DNA of 45,698 bases from Zygnema cylindricum (taxonomy: Eukaryota; Streptophyta; Zygnematophyceae; Zygnematales; Zygnemataceae): positions 64,001 through 109,698 of the forward strand of contig JBBHKE010000156.1 of NCBI GenBank assembly GCA_037447655.1, written 5' to 3'. The stretch's first letter is position 1. Each line of letters starts with the position of its first letter. The translations under genes were made by a program, and so were the position numbers. Positions 34,285 through 45,091 of this stretch are shown piece by piece. The notes under the pieces are model-generated. The model was not told the origin of the DNA, made no database searches, and was given only the letters and a program-made list of their open reading frames with translations.

Positions 34285-34430
34285 TTTAGGCTGCAATTTA
34301 GGGAATTGTCAGTTTATTCTATTGTGTATCAATGTGGCAAATTTGTGGCGTATTGGCTTTTATAGTCATATTTTGTGTTAGTTCAAAGTTGGCTATTGAG
34401 TAGGTACTTTGATAGTTTCTTTTGTTTTTC
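34285..34430 (+). mobile_element. Second copy of the copia 5' LTR end
   Basis: It repeats the last 150 bp before gag seen at about 32500-32640 (GGCTGCAATTT, GGGAATTGTCAG, GTGGCAAATTTG). It lies immediately before the gag ATG at 34431. The intervening 1.6 kb is therefore inserted or rearranged sequence. Confidence 0.65.
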
Positions 34431-35523
34431 ATGTCTACTTCCACTACTACTGCTGGTTCTCCTCCTGCAACGGTGGTTGTAGAACAACAGGTTATGGGCA
34501 TTTCGTCAAGAATTCCTATCTTCAATGGCCAAAAATATGCTTACTGGGCGGCGATGGTTGAATCGTCATTTAAAACTGCTGACTTATTGGGGGTCTTGGA
34601 TGGCTCTCTTGATGAAACATATCCAACTTGGGCGAAAAAGAATTCAATGGCAAGGAACAATCTTAATCTTTGAATTTTAGAAAATTTGGTCATGTCTTGA
34701 CTGAAAATGAGTTGGTTCTCCTCTTGCAGCGGTGGTTGTAGAACAACCGTTTATGGGCCTTTCATCAAGAATTCCTATCTTCAATGGCCAAAAGTATGCT
34801 TACTGGGCGGCGATGATTGAATCGTCGTTTGAAATTGCTGACTTATTGGGGGTCTTTGGTGGCTCCCTTGATGAAACAGATCCAACTTGGGCGAAAAAGA
34901 ATTCAATGGCAAGGAACAATCTTATTCTTTGTATTTTAGAAAATTTGGTCATGTCTTGACTGAAAATGAAGAAGGCGAGCGAGATTTGGACATCACTGAA
35001 ATCCGCTTTTGAGAAAGCGAATATTCAAGAGGAGCTCTTGGTGGCTTGAAAAAATTGGGTATACAAATACTCGAGGGGTACTACGGTCGAGTATTGCGAC
35101 AGTTTTCGTGCACTCATTGATGCTCACTCTTCTGATGGGGGGTCATTTCTTGAGTTTCAACAGGCAGCTTTGCTTATTAGAGGTCTCCCTAGTAGCATGA
35201 ATGGTGTGTCTGTTCAGTTAAAAATTCATGATAAAGCTATCTGGTCATTTCAATTAGCATATAATTTTATATTGGAGGAAGAGACTAATACTACTCTCCT
35301 TGAAGGAGAAGGAAAGGTTGAAGCTTTTTCCACAAACTTTGACAAAAAAATTATATTAATCAGAACAAGAGTTCGTTTTACTATAATCAGAATCAGTTTA
35401 ATCAGTATAATCAGAGACAGAATATGCCATCTTCTACTACTTGCTTTTATTGTTTTGATAAGGGTCATGGATACAGGTACTGTCCTAAGCTGAAAAAGGC
35501 TAAGGAGACTGGTTTATACAGGC
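34431..35523 (+). pseudogene. copia gag pseudogene with duplicated N-terminus
   Basis: The start ATG at 34431 gives MSTSTTTAGSPPATVVVEQQ, then SRIPIFNGQKYAYWA, the classical copia gag opening. A tandem duplication with period 259 bp repeats the N-terminal segment (34471 on, and 34730 on), each copy running into a stop. The remainder is shifted in frame: LIRGLPSSMNGVSVQLK and FILEEE (35170-35290), and a zinc knuckle CFYCFDKGHGYRYC (about 35442-35483). It binds no partner here and cannot give one continuous product. Confidence 0.8.
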
Positions 35524-37016
35524 CAGGTTGGCAACAAAGCCAATATCACGGGGGCTTCTCTAGGAATCCTACCCGTGGAAATGCTATTTTTTCAGCTTCT
35601 GAAACTGATGCAGATGAGTCTTTAATCTTCAATGAGACAGAGGATTTGGAGCTATATCCTATAGCGGCAGCCATGGAGGGTCCTAAAGATGCAGGATGGA
35701 TCATGGACACGGGAGCGTCTACCCACATGTGTTGGAACACGGCGGCTTTTACGAATCTTCAGCAAACATCTCTAAAAAGTATTTACTATGCTTGTGGCAT
35801 GAGTGTTCAAACCTTAGCTCAGGGTGATGTATCTTTGATGGTAGATGTGGGGGGAAAGTCGGTAGAAAAAACCCTTCACAATGTTTTGTTTGTTCCAGAC
35901 TTTAAGAAAAATCTTTTTTCTACATCATTAGTGGAGAGCAAAGGCTTTAAAGTCATTGTGAAAAGAGGTAGACAGGTTGTTAGCAAGAAAGGGAAAATAA
36001 CACTAACAGGAACTAGAGATGCTAGCAAAATATACTGGATGGACATGGTTGCATATAAAGAAAATGATGTTCTCTACTCCAGTGTCCAATCTGATAATGA
36101 GTTGTGGCATAAAAGATTAGGACATATGAATTATGATAGCCTTAAGAAAATGGTGAATTCAAGAAAAGTTAAGGGAGTTTCTCTAGTTCCTATCCTATAA
36201 AATCATGTGATGGTTGTTCACTTGGCAAGATCCACAAATTGCCATTTCCACGAAAAGAGACCACAGATCAGAGAAATTTCTACAGCTAATACATTCTAAT
36301 GTTCTTGGTCTTTCACAAGTGGCTTCGGCTGGAGGCGTCCACTATATGGTTTTATTTACAGATGAGTACTCGAGATATACTAAAGTTTACTTCATGCAAC
36401 ATAAAAGTGAAGTGTTTACACACTTCAAACACTACAAAGCGTGGGCGGAAAAGCTTCATGGGGTTACAATCTTGGCGCTGAGATCAGACAATGGGGGAGA
36501 ATATACATCAAAGGAATTCGAAGAGTTTCTCCTTCACGAAGGTATAACTCACAACCTTATTATTCCATATACACTGGAACAGAATGGTGCTTCTGAGAGA
36601 TTAAATAGGAAGGTATCAGTCACAATCTTATAGTTCCATATACACTGGAACAGAATGGTGTTTCTGAGAGATTAAATAGGACACTGACAGAAAGTGCTCG
36701 GTCCATACTTGCAGATAAAGGGCTAAATTTGAAATTTTGGGCTGAAAGCACTTAACTGGGCTGTTTATATTCAGAATAGAATTACTTCTATAACTATTAG
36801 CACTGCACCTTTTGAGCTTTGGATAGGAGAGAAACATGATGTTAGTCACTTTAAGATCTTTGGCAGCAAGTGTTTTATTCTAGATACTTCACAGGATAGA
36901 TGGAAAATGGATGCTAAAGGCTTACTGGGAATTTTCATCGGGTATGATGATAATGCAAAAGGTTATAAAGTTTTTGTATTTGAGAAACAGAAAGTGGTTA
37001 TCTCTAGAAATATCTA
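35524..37016 (+). pseudogene. copia protease and integrase pseudogene
   Basis: The protease has WIMDTGASTHMC (about 35697). The GAG-pre-integrase region has LWHKRLGHMNYDSLKKMV (about 36102) and CDGCSLGKIHKLP (about 36208-36245), with the reading frame broken between them. In the integrase, the first catalytic Asp block reads HSNVLG, so Asp is replaced by Asn. The second block RSDNGGEY is intact (about 36483). The Glu block NGASER is present twice, because a 68-bp stretch (36563 and 36631) is tandemly duplicated with a frameshift. Later, PFELWIGEKHDV and GYDDNAKGYKVF close the integrase region. Confidence 0.85.
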
Positions 37017-37423
37017 GATTAAAGATAAGATGGATTCGGTTGACTCTTTTCAAGTGCCAAACAAACCGGCATAGGAAAAACATCAATATGTCATTTTTCA
37101 CCATACGCAACGAGTTTATTTCCACAGCCAAGTGGGACTACTCTTCCTTCGGTTCCCTTAGTGACTTCACAGGAGGCTTCACCACAGGTTCCAGCTCAAG
37201 CGGAACAAATGATTACACCACAGGTCGCGGATCAGCCAAGGTTGTCAAATCAGAGATTGCCGACGAGTTCAGCCTCAGAATTTCCAAGGGGAAAGGGATC
37301 TAGCAGCCGTCTATAAGCAAGCTCTCACTTTGTTTTTTCTGCATCTACAAAGGAGCCTCTTACAATTCAAGAGACCTTTTCATCAGCAGAGAGAAATCAT
37401 AGGATCGAGGCGGCAACGATGAA

Positions 37424-38642
37424 ATGAAATATATAATGGAGGCACATACGTGGGAGCTGGTGGATCTTCCTCCAAGCACAAAAGCCATCAGCACCAAATG
37501 GGTATTCAAGGTGAAGTTGAACCTGGAAAACACCATTCAAAGGTATAAGGCCAGAGTAGTGGCCAAGGGGTATAATCAAAAAGAAGGTATTGATTTTGAA
37601 GAAACCTTCTCTCCAGTTTTTGGATTTCCTACTGTTAGAATCTTGCTAAGTCTAGCGGCTATAGAGAATATGGAAATACATCAAATGGATGTCAAAACCG
37701 CTTTCTTGCATGGAGAATTAGAAGAGACCATTTACATGAAACAACCTGATATGTATGTAGAAAAAGGAAAAGAGGAATTGGTGTGTAAACTGATGAAATA
37801 TTTGTGTGGGCTGAAAACAAGCCCCCAGACAATAGAATTTGAAGTTAGATGAGTTTTGGACTGGGCTAGGTTTTAAGAGAATTAGCTCCGATCATTCTGT
37901 ATAATCTACAACGGGAGGATAGGATAATTTACATTGCTGTATATGTGGATGACCTATTATTAATAAGTAAGTCAATGGATGAAATAAACCGCATTAAAGC
38001 GGCTTTAAGGTCTAGGTTTAAGATGAAAGACCTCGGAGAGGCCAAGTATATCTTAGGTATACAAGTAGAAAGAGACAGAAAGAAAAGGTTGATTATGTTG
38101 ACTCGTAAAGAAGCAATAGGTAACATGCTGGAAAGATTAGAAATGAAAGATGTTAAAGCAGCTATATCTCCCATGGAATTCGGGCAAAAATTGGAAGGAA
38201 TTGAGTTAGACTCAGGAATAATGGTTTGTGCAAGTCTAGAGGCAGGGGAGGAAGATTTTATGGCTTCAAAGCCATATAGACAGGTAGTTCGAAGTCTTAT
38301 ATATTTTATGAACTGTACGAGACCCGACATTGCAGCAGCTGTGGGAGTCCTAAGTAAAAGTCTGCAAAATCCTTAAAAGGCAGATTGCAAAGTGGCAAAA
38401 AGGGTGTTGAGATATCTTGCAGGTGCTCGAAATCTCAAGCTTGTACTCGGAGGAGGAGAGGTGAAAATACAGACTTGGAGCGATGCTAGCTATGGAGACA
38501 TGCCAAGTCGGAAATCTACAACCGGCTTTGTTCTGAAGATTAGAGATGGAACTTGCTCTTGGAGTAGCAAATAATAAAAGGTTACAGCTCAATCCACAAT
38601 GGAGTCAGAATATATAGCAGCAGCTTCCGCCCTCAAGGAGCT
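37424..38642 (+). pseudogene. copia reverse transcriptase and RNase H pseudogene
   Basis: RT begins with THTWELVDLP-like EAHTWELVDLPPSTKAI and KWVFKVKLN, then YKARVVAKGYNQKEGIDF and MDVKTAFLHGELEE (about 37687). A stop at 37850 and a frameshift follow. The catalytic YVDDLLL is at about 37942. Then come LGEAKYILGIQ, SLIYFMNCTRPDIAAAVG, a TAA (38374), the RNase H block WSDASYGDMPSRKSTTG, two adjacent TAA codons (38572-38577) and TMESEYIAAASALKEL. An LTR interrupts the frame at 38643. The catalytic blocks are complete, but at least four lesions make it non-functional. Confidence 0.88.
38638..38642. repeat. Target-site duplication GAGCT (left)
   Basis: It matches 39648-39652 around the solo LTR. 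Confidence 0.85.
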
Positions 38643-39647
38643 TGTGGAAATAAGTAGTTTTTGTATTTTCTAGGTCTAAAATAAATTAGCGGAAACATAT
38701 ATAGAAAATGATGGCAGCCTGCCTCCATCTCTTCTCTCTTTCCCCCATACTTGTTGTAGTCACGGAAGGAGAGAGAGAGCGATGGAGCCATGGCTACCTC
38801 AGCTCCATAGGAAGGACTAAAGAGTGACTTAAGTCACTCTCAACAAAAGGTTGAGTCCGGCAGGACTCGAACCCCCGACCGGTAGAGCGCGGTGTAGCCG
38901 TTAGCTCTAACCAGTCTGTCGTAGAAGTCCGTTAGATGATATAGGGTTTCATTTATATTTAAACTATTGTATTACACTGAAATGATTTAACTGAAATATG
39001 GACGAAACGAACATAGAACTTGTGAAGGTTTAGTGCGAACGTCATTTCGCACGAAACAAATGAAACGGACATTTGTTTTAAACGGTCGACATTTAATGTC
39101 GGATTTAATCCAACGACGTACGTCATCGCCGAGATCGCGAAATGGTCACTTTGGATTGTATGGACGTGGCATGACGTGGCGTCGCGTGGAAGGATGACAT
39201 TCGGTCGCAAGAATTCGGAATAATATACGAACGAGTGGAAAAATGACACGCGTCCACTCAGTAGCCTTGTCGTACACCAGCCGTACAGAAAGGACATCGG
39301 TTGTAGTACCTTTCTGTACTTTACAGTAATATGATTGGTTTGTACTTTAATAGATAGGGGTTGTGAGAGAGATTTAGGACCTAGGAAATTTTGGTAGATA
39401 GACACCTCTCTCTCTAAGAGAGCCTTGTATAAATTGGCATTTTTGCCGCCTCATAACTTATCGGCTGGTTGGCCGTTTTCAGTGATTCTTTTGCTACGTA
39501 CTCAGGGGAGTCCAGGCTACACAGGGGTGCAGTCAAATTGTCAGTTTGCCTTCTTGGGCAGCAGTGGTTGTGGCTTCAAGTGGGTTAGTTAAATAGTATC
39601 TAGAGGCTTCCTGTATTCTGTGGTCCAATGGAGGACACAAAATTGCA
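38643..39647 (+). mobile_element. Solo LTR inserted in RNase H
   Basis: 1005 bp starting TGTGGAAATAAGTAG and ending CACAAAATTGCA. It is flanked by GAGCT on both sides (38638-38642 and 39648-39652), so insertion and internal loss by LTR recombination are clear. Removing it plus one GAGCT restores a continuous pol frame (ALKEL followed by LGVKSIL). It belongs to the 20264/23438 superfamily, with TTTTCTAGGTCT, GAGCCATGGCT, TTTCTGTACTT and CCAATGGAGG. It carries the best-preserved tRNA-like segment at 38852-38925. Confidence 0.9.
38852..38925 (-). repeat. Best-preserved tRNA-like segment in LTR, antisense
   Basis: On the minus strand it reads GACTGGTTAGAGC (D-arm-like). About 30 nt later comes GGTCGGGGGTTCGAGTCC, a perfect box B (GGTTCGAGTCC) in T-arm context, and then TGCCGGACTC as an acceptor-like 3' side. 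The spacing is that of a real tRNA. The 5' acceptor strand and anticodon stem are not convincing, so it is not an intact tRNA gene. Confidence 0.6.
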
Positions 39648-39652
39648 GAGCT
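39648..39652. repeat. Target-site duplication GAGCT (right)
   Basis: It matches 38638-38642 around the solo LTR. Confidence 0.85.
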
Positions 39653-39937
39653 CCTAGGGGTTAAGTCCATTTTATAAGAACTTGGGTATATGCAAAGAGG
39701 TGCTCAAGCTATCTGGTGTGACAACCAACAGCCGTTGCAATTGCCTCTAACACCAACCATCACTTTAAGAGCAAACACATGGATGTTAGACTTCACTTTG
39801 TTAGAGAAAAAGTACTTGCAAAAGTCGTTAAATTATGTTATTTACCGGATGAGAAGATGGTGTCTAACAAGTTAACAAAAGCCCTTCATGCTCCTAAGTT
39901 CCAATTTTGCGAAGATCCTATTGGACTAAGTGAGTAA
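39653..39937 (+). pseudogene. copia RNase H, C-terminal part after the solo LTR
   Basis: It continues pol beyond the inserted LTR: ELGYMQRG, IWCDNQ, then in a shifted frame HFKSKHMD, LHFVREK and LTKALHAPKF, ending in GLSE and a stop at 39937. The PPT TTTAGGGGAG and the 3' LTR follow at once, so this is the true 3' end of the element. Confidence 0.75.
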
Positions 39938-39960
39938 CTGAGTCTAAAGATTTAGGGGAG

Positions 39961-40866
39961 TGTAGTAAGTTATAAATCTTTATTTTAGTAAATAGGGGTA
40001 AAAATAACTTCGAATATTTTCTAAGTAGTCTACTGTAATACTTACCTTAATTAGCGTTACATTAGCAAAAGGTATAGTAGAATGTATTATACTTTTACAA
40101 GGACACGTGTCGGCAAAAGAACGTGTAGGTTTTTCGGAGTGGCACCGACAGTCACCCACACGCGTCACGCAGTTGACAATTTGATTCACAAGATCAAACG
40201 AACGGGATCCGAACCGGGTATTCCGAAAATATATGGTACAGTTCGACGGTACCATGGTCGATTTAATTTGTTCCAACGGACGCGATTCACTAGGGACCTC
40301 TAGCGTGATTCATGAGGGACCAGAAGCGTGATTCACGTGGGACCACAAGTGACGAAGCTCTCAGGTGTTTCGTACTACACGACCACATTCGGCTAGACTT
40401 TAGCGACTACCGTTGACTAAGCATTTGGAACGTTTTTGTGTACGGTTTGAACGTTTTGTGTACGGTTCAATATCTAGAAATATCTGAATAACATTTTTTT
40501 GTAGTTTAGTGTAATAAAAAATAGTGTTCCATTAATCAGGTTTTTAGAAAATAATAATTAGGGTTTTGAGGTACACTGACGTACATGTAAGATGCTTTGT
40601 TGTTAATCAGGATAATAACTGTAGTAACGGTTACCCAAATTAGTGTAGATCAGTAGATTCACATTGTGAGTATATAACTTAGGACTTAGCCAGTTTTGTA
40701 GCATCCAGTTTTGGGAATATGATTTTCTAAGGGCAGTTTTTGGGAAACTTCCAAACATCATTCCTTATGGTTTACTTGGTCATTTAGGCTGCAATTTTTG
40801 GAATTGTGTGTATCAGTGTGGCAAATTTGAGGCATATTGGCTTTTTGAGTCATATTTTGTGTTTGT
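39961..40866 (+). mobile_element. 3' LTR of plus-strand copia element
   Basis: It starts TGTAGTAAGTTATAAATC right after TTTAGGGGAG and is highly similar to 31678-32600. It is truncated near 40866 (GTGTTTGTTCC), where it joins an RNase H fragment of another element. Confidence 0.8.
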
Positions 40867-41148
40867 TCCTTGCTTGAAGAACTTCGATATATGAAGAATG
40901 GAGTGAAAAAAATAATTTGTGATAATCAAGCTGCGATTGCAATTGCAGCAAACCCCAAGCATCACTTTAAAGCTAAACATATGGATATTCGTTTGAGCTT
41001 TGTTAGAGAGAAGGCTGAGAATAAAACAATTATTTTTGAATATAGACCGCATAGAGAAATGGTAACAAATATGGTGACTAAGATGGTTCCTTCTCCCAAA
41101 ATGATATTTTGTAGGGAGGAGTGTGGACTGAAGCTAAAGATAGACTAG
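40867..41148 (+). pseudogene. copia RNase H fragment of another element
   Basis: The C-terminal RNase H blocks LLEELRYMKNGV, KIICDNQAAIAIAANPKHHFK, RLSFVREKAENK and EYRPHREMVTNMV run into a stop at 41146-41148. Closely similar blocks occur on the minus strand at 30743-31006, so the two are related lineages. Upstream pol is absent; the left edge is the truncated LTR at 40866. Confidence 0.8.
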
Positions 41149-42100
41149 TATTATACATTATATCTCTTTTTTTCTATGCGCTTACTACAGTCCTCATACT
41201 TGCTGTATTGGCTAAGGACTGGCAGGTAGCCATGGCTGTCTCAGGCAGAGAAGGAAACAGGCAAAGGAAGTAGGAGATATAGCATTTTGCAAAATATAGG
41301 CCAAGCATAGAAATTGAACGTGTCACGTCTCGGATAATTTCCATACGTCTTAGCGGTTGTCTTTATCCATTTGATATTGGTGAATCGAAGAATTTAATTA
41401 GTTTGATAAATATTAAATGTGTGTTGCGGCGCCATACTTCATTTAACATATTACGGGGCGAAGTGAACATAAAACATACAAGACCGCACGAAATAAAGTA
41501 TCACACGAAATAAACGAAACAACATCGAATTTCAATGGACGTAGTTAAATGTTGTTCGCGATCGACTGCTCGCAGAGGCGCCAAAATTACGGAGAATACA
41601 TTTGGCAGTTTGTAAGCAAATGTCGGCGTACAACACGTGGCAAGCTAGGATTAAACAGTAGATATTTCGGAAGGAGCAATTACGCCTGGGGATTTAACAC
41701 GCGTCAGCGGAGCGGCCATGTCGTACTATAGTCTTACAGGAAGTACAACATTACCTTGACCTTTTTGTACCTTATAGTATTTTTATTGGCTAGGGTACAC
41801 TAGTGGTAGGTTTAAAGAGAGGGATTAGGACTTAATAAAATTTAGGTTTCCGCCTCTCTCCGATAGTGCATCTGTATTTTTAGGCCACCTTTGGCAAGCT
41901 ATAACTTAATGCTCAGGTGAGGAATTTCAGTGATTCTTTTTGCTGCGCACTCAAGGGAGTCTAGGCTACACAAGGGTGTAGTTGGTCAGAGTTTTTGCGT
42001 GCCAAGGTGACACTTATTCATTGCCAAGAATGCAAATATTATCCTAGAGGCTTCATATAAGCTGGACATTCTGTGGGCCAATGGAGGTCACAGAATTACA
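41117..42100 (+). mobile_element. 3' LTR following the RNase H fragment
   Basis: It starts about TGTGGACTGAAGC after the purine-rich GTAGGGAGGAG and overlaps the last RNase H codons. It ends CCAATGGAGGTCACAGAATTACA at 42100, and also shares AGCCATGGCTG, CTATAACTTAATGCTCAG and AAGGGAGTCTAGGCTACAC with the superfamily. A degraded tRNA-like segment lies at 41322-41375 on the minus strand. Confidence 0.65.
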
Positions 42101-42176
42101 TTTCTTTTCGCCCTCTTTATTTTACAACCCGCATACCTAGAAAATACTTTAAAGAAAACCACTAATTTTTACACAT
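42101..42176 (-). mobile_element. 76-bp LTR fragment
   Basis: In minus sense it starts TGTAAAAATTAGTGG and matches the first 75 bp of the LTR at 30696-30622. It is abruptly joined to the LTR ending at 42100. Confidence 0.7.
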
Positions 42177-43246
42177 AACGCATGGGAACATTACTATAGA
42201 AGACGACAAGTAGGCGTAAGTTGCAATGATCAAGTTTTAATTAGTCTATCGACTCAGTGTAAGCTTTATTGTGAATAAAGTGTTGTTTCTGCGAGGGATT
42301 GTGTTGGTAAATGTGGGAAATATACTTTATTTTTATGTTCATTAAAACTTGTAAGAAACTAAAACGTGCATCACTAGAGCAAAAATTAATTGGATAGAGG
42401 TTACACTTATAAAAAAGCAAACACGTAGGTTACGCTTAGAGATTGAGTAAACTTAAAGAAAATATAATTTTTTTCGTAACTATTAGACTATCCTATTGCC
42501 AAAGGCACCCGACAACAAGTTTAAAGGCATTAATTATGTAAGACTTGAGGTCGAACAGACGAGAGGCAATACGAGCATTTCAGTAGTTGTTGTCTTAATG
42601 CTTTGTGTGGAATTCATGGCATATTGTTTGTAACCTTTATTAAGTTCACTGTAAACACAATATGTTACAAATTTATGTATAATCAGGGTTTAACAAGATT
42701 GTTGAACATGCTATGTAGGTGCTTACAAAGTGGTATGATTTGGTTACCAATTGTAAAACTAGGCTGGTTGTGAGTTACTCTATATGCTATTGCGTGTGGA
42801 GAAGGGAGATAGGTGACAATTTTTTGACTATTACTTTATTTTTTAACTCTTCCCCTTGGGTGCTCTAATGGCCAAGTTGCTCGCCTTGCGAGCTGTTTGG
42901 GAAAACGTCATCTGTTAAGGTGAACATCATCAATCGACATTAATTTACAACGACGTTCGCGAGGTTTACGAGGGGGTGTGCATATGTAACCGCTACTTCT
43001 AAGTGGTACTATGTAGTTTTATGAAAATTCTACGCGCTACTTTGTATAGTTTTGTAATGTGCGGACATGAAATAGTTACTTTTAAATGTGACGATCCTAT
43101 ACCTAGCTAATACTAGTGACGGTTATAAACGTGTACGAAACTTACAAAAATGGTGGCGTATACAAAAATAACGACGGTTGTCAGCGTCTAGCATTTTAAG
43201 ACATTTTATACGTTTAGGGTTTTGTGACATTGTGATGTCATGCTCC
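42177..43246. other. No gene seen
   Basis: About 1.07 kb with no open frame of note and no similarity that I can see to the surrounding elements. It may be old host sequence caught between insertions. Confidence 0.5.
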
Positions 43247-43880
43247 TGTTGAAATGTATGTATTTTCTAGGTCTGAATAAAGGAAATTTAATAAGAGGAA
43301 GTCAGCAAAGGCAACCAGCCTCTCGCTCCACTCTCCAAACCCCCACACTTGTCGCAGTCACTAAAGGTTGGAGAGGAAGCTAGAGCCATGGCTACCCATG
43401 CTGCCTACAGAGAGACAAGCTGTAGTTTCTGGTAGGTCTACCAAAAATATCTTGACGCCCTAGGATTTTATCCTAGTATCTGTCGTCCGTCAAGCATCTA
43501 GTAGCTGGTAGCTTTATCCAATAGTCAAGGATCAATGCTAAAGTATATAGGGTATGACAATTATATAAATGTGAACGACGCAATATGTTTCATTTAACTA
43601 GTTACGAGACAGCATGTACACGGAAACGGATTAGACCGCACGAATTTTGTACCGCACGGAATTAACGAAATGACACTTTATTTAAGCGGTCAATATTAAA
43701 TGACAGTCTTCATCGAACGGCCGTGGTGAGAGCCAGGATTCCAGAGTGGACGACTTGGCGTTTTCGGGCATCGCCACTGCGGATGACACGTGGCAGGATC
43801 TGAGAGGATTGCAAGATTTCTGGAACGCGAGATGATAATTTCGGATGTGACAAATGTCACATTATGCTGATGTCATACAT
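43247..43880 (+). mobile_element. Left part of an LTR interrupted by later insertions
   Basis: It starts TGTTGAAATGTATG, with TTTTCTAGGTCTG, GAGCCATGGCTACC, an antisense tRNA-like segment (43451-43520), and CGCACGAA and GATGACACGTGGCAGGAT blocks as in the solo LTR at 38643. It breaks off near 43880. The matching continuation (GTACGACGGTACC, CTTTCTTGTACGG, CGATTGGTACG) reappears at 44993-45091. Confidence 0.7.
43451..43520 (-). repeat. tRNA-like segment in LTR, antisense to the element
   Basis: On the minus strand: TGGATAAAGCTACCAGC, then the outer arm CTTGACGG, a hairpin CTAGG-ATAAAAT-CCTAG (perfect 5-bp stem, 7-nt loop), and the closing arm CGTCAAG. Confidence 0.5.
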
Positions 43881-44985
43881 GGAGTGTATAGAAAGTACTG
43901 TTGGTTTGAAAAGATAGTTTCGTGCGTGTGTGTAGTTTCATTTGTACACAATGGTTCGTGAGTACAGGACGTGAGTTTAATGCGTATGCTATTTGAATTA
44001 ACTGTGGAGGTTCCTATAGATTTATGGATTGGGGGGAAGTAATAATGTTGGTTTTGGAAACCTTTGGTCCTCTCTATATCTCGTGTGTGAGAAAGAGAGT
44101 GTAGACTTAGCCAGTTTTGTGTACAAACTGAGTTAACGTAGACAATATGTGGTGTGGTATGTAACTCCAAAAGGAGTTCACAGATTTGGTACACTCTATG
44201 CACACGTGTCGGTCCGTGGGGAAGTCAAGCTTGGTTGAGTTGGTTGACAAAGTACATATTTACTTTAAGGACCAGATTTACACGTGGAGGTTCATCTTCG
44301 GTGATGAATGAATACGCGGACGGTGGACGGAGTTCGCCGTCATTTTTGGAAGAGGAATATTGACCGAACCGTCATTTCACTCGACTAACTTTGATTGCGT
44401 ACTTTAGCAGCGGCTAGGGTTGAGAATTGATGTAAATACTTGTACGGTAGATGGCGGGGATTAGTTTGATTAATTTTTAGTGTACCGACACACCACGGTA
44501 GTTGTGGAACGGTGTATATCAGGTGTAGGTTCACTTTGTATATATTGGACTTAGTCATTTTTAGACTTAGGAACCATTGGAAAGAAACTGTTTCTGCTCT
44601 TTTTTGGGAATTTCATCTGAGAATTGCTCTCATTTATATTTGCAGAATTATCTCAAATTTTTCATGTGTGTTCCTCCTTGTATTGGCAATATTGTGGCAA
44701 ATTTGCAGACTTAATGTGTGTCTGGTTTGCTTGGGGCTTCATTGTGAAGTTGGTCAGATTTATCAAAGTTCTGGCAAGTTGTTTTTGTGCAACTTTGACT
44801 GGGTGATGTGGGAATTCTAGTCGGAATATTTACATGAGAATTTGTGGGAATACTAAGTGGCATAGGAAGTTTCTTCTTGAGTAGTTTCAGCTTGGTTTGG
44901 TAATTTTGTAGAATTTTTAGTGGAATCAAAGTAGGTTGTTTTGGCGTAGTCTGTGGTGCTTCCGAGGGTACCTTCATGGCTGAAA
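43881..44985 (+). mobile_element. Internal tail and 3' LTR of a second 26-30 kb-type copia element
   Basis: A short tail with an integrase-like VPIDLWIGGK block (about 43998-44035) and a purine run GGATTGGGGGGAAG precedes the LTR start near 44046. The LTR blocks CTCTCTATATCTCG, ACACGTGTCGGTCCGTGGGG, TTTACACGTGGAGGTTCA and TGTGGCAAATTTGCAGAC match the minus-strand LTR at 29330-30099. It sits inside the LTR that begins at 43247. Confidence 0.65.
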
Positions 44986-45091
44986 ATAGCTATGAACAAC
45001 AAGTACGACGGTACCTATACTTTCTTGTACGGAATAATCTTTCGATTGGTACGTACCTCACTCTAGAGAGCTTAGAGAGGGGTTTTAGTGT
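44986..45091 (+). mobile_element. Right continuation of the interrupted LTR
   Basis: It resembles the mid-part of the solo LTR 38643-39647 (GTACGG, CTTTCTTGTAC, GATTGGTACG, GAGAGGGGTTTTAG) and ends where the next LTR begins. Confidence 0.5.

Noticed and set aside
42861-42915. Possible tRNA gene or SINE head (TGGCCAAGTTGC resembles box A)
   Set aside because: No box B at the right distance and no closing acceptor stem.
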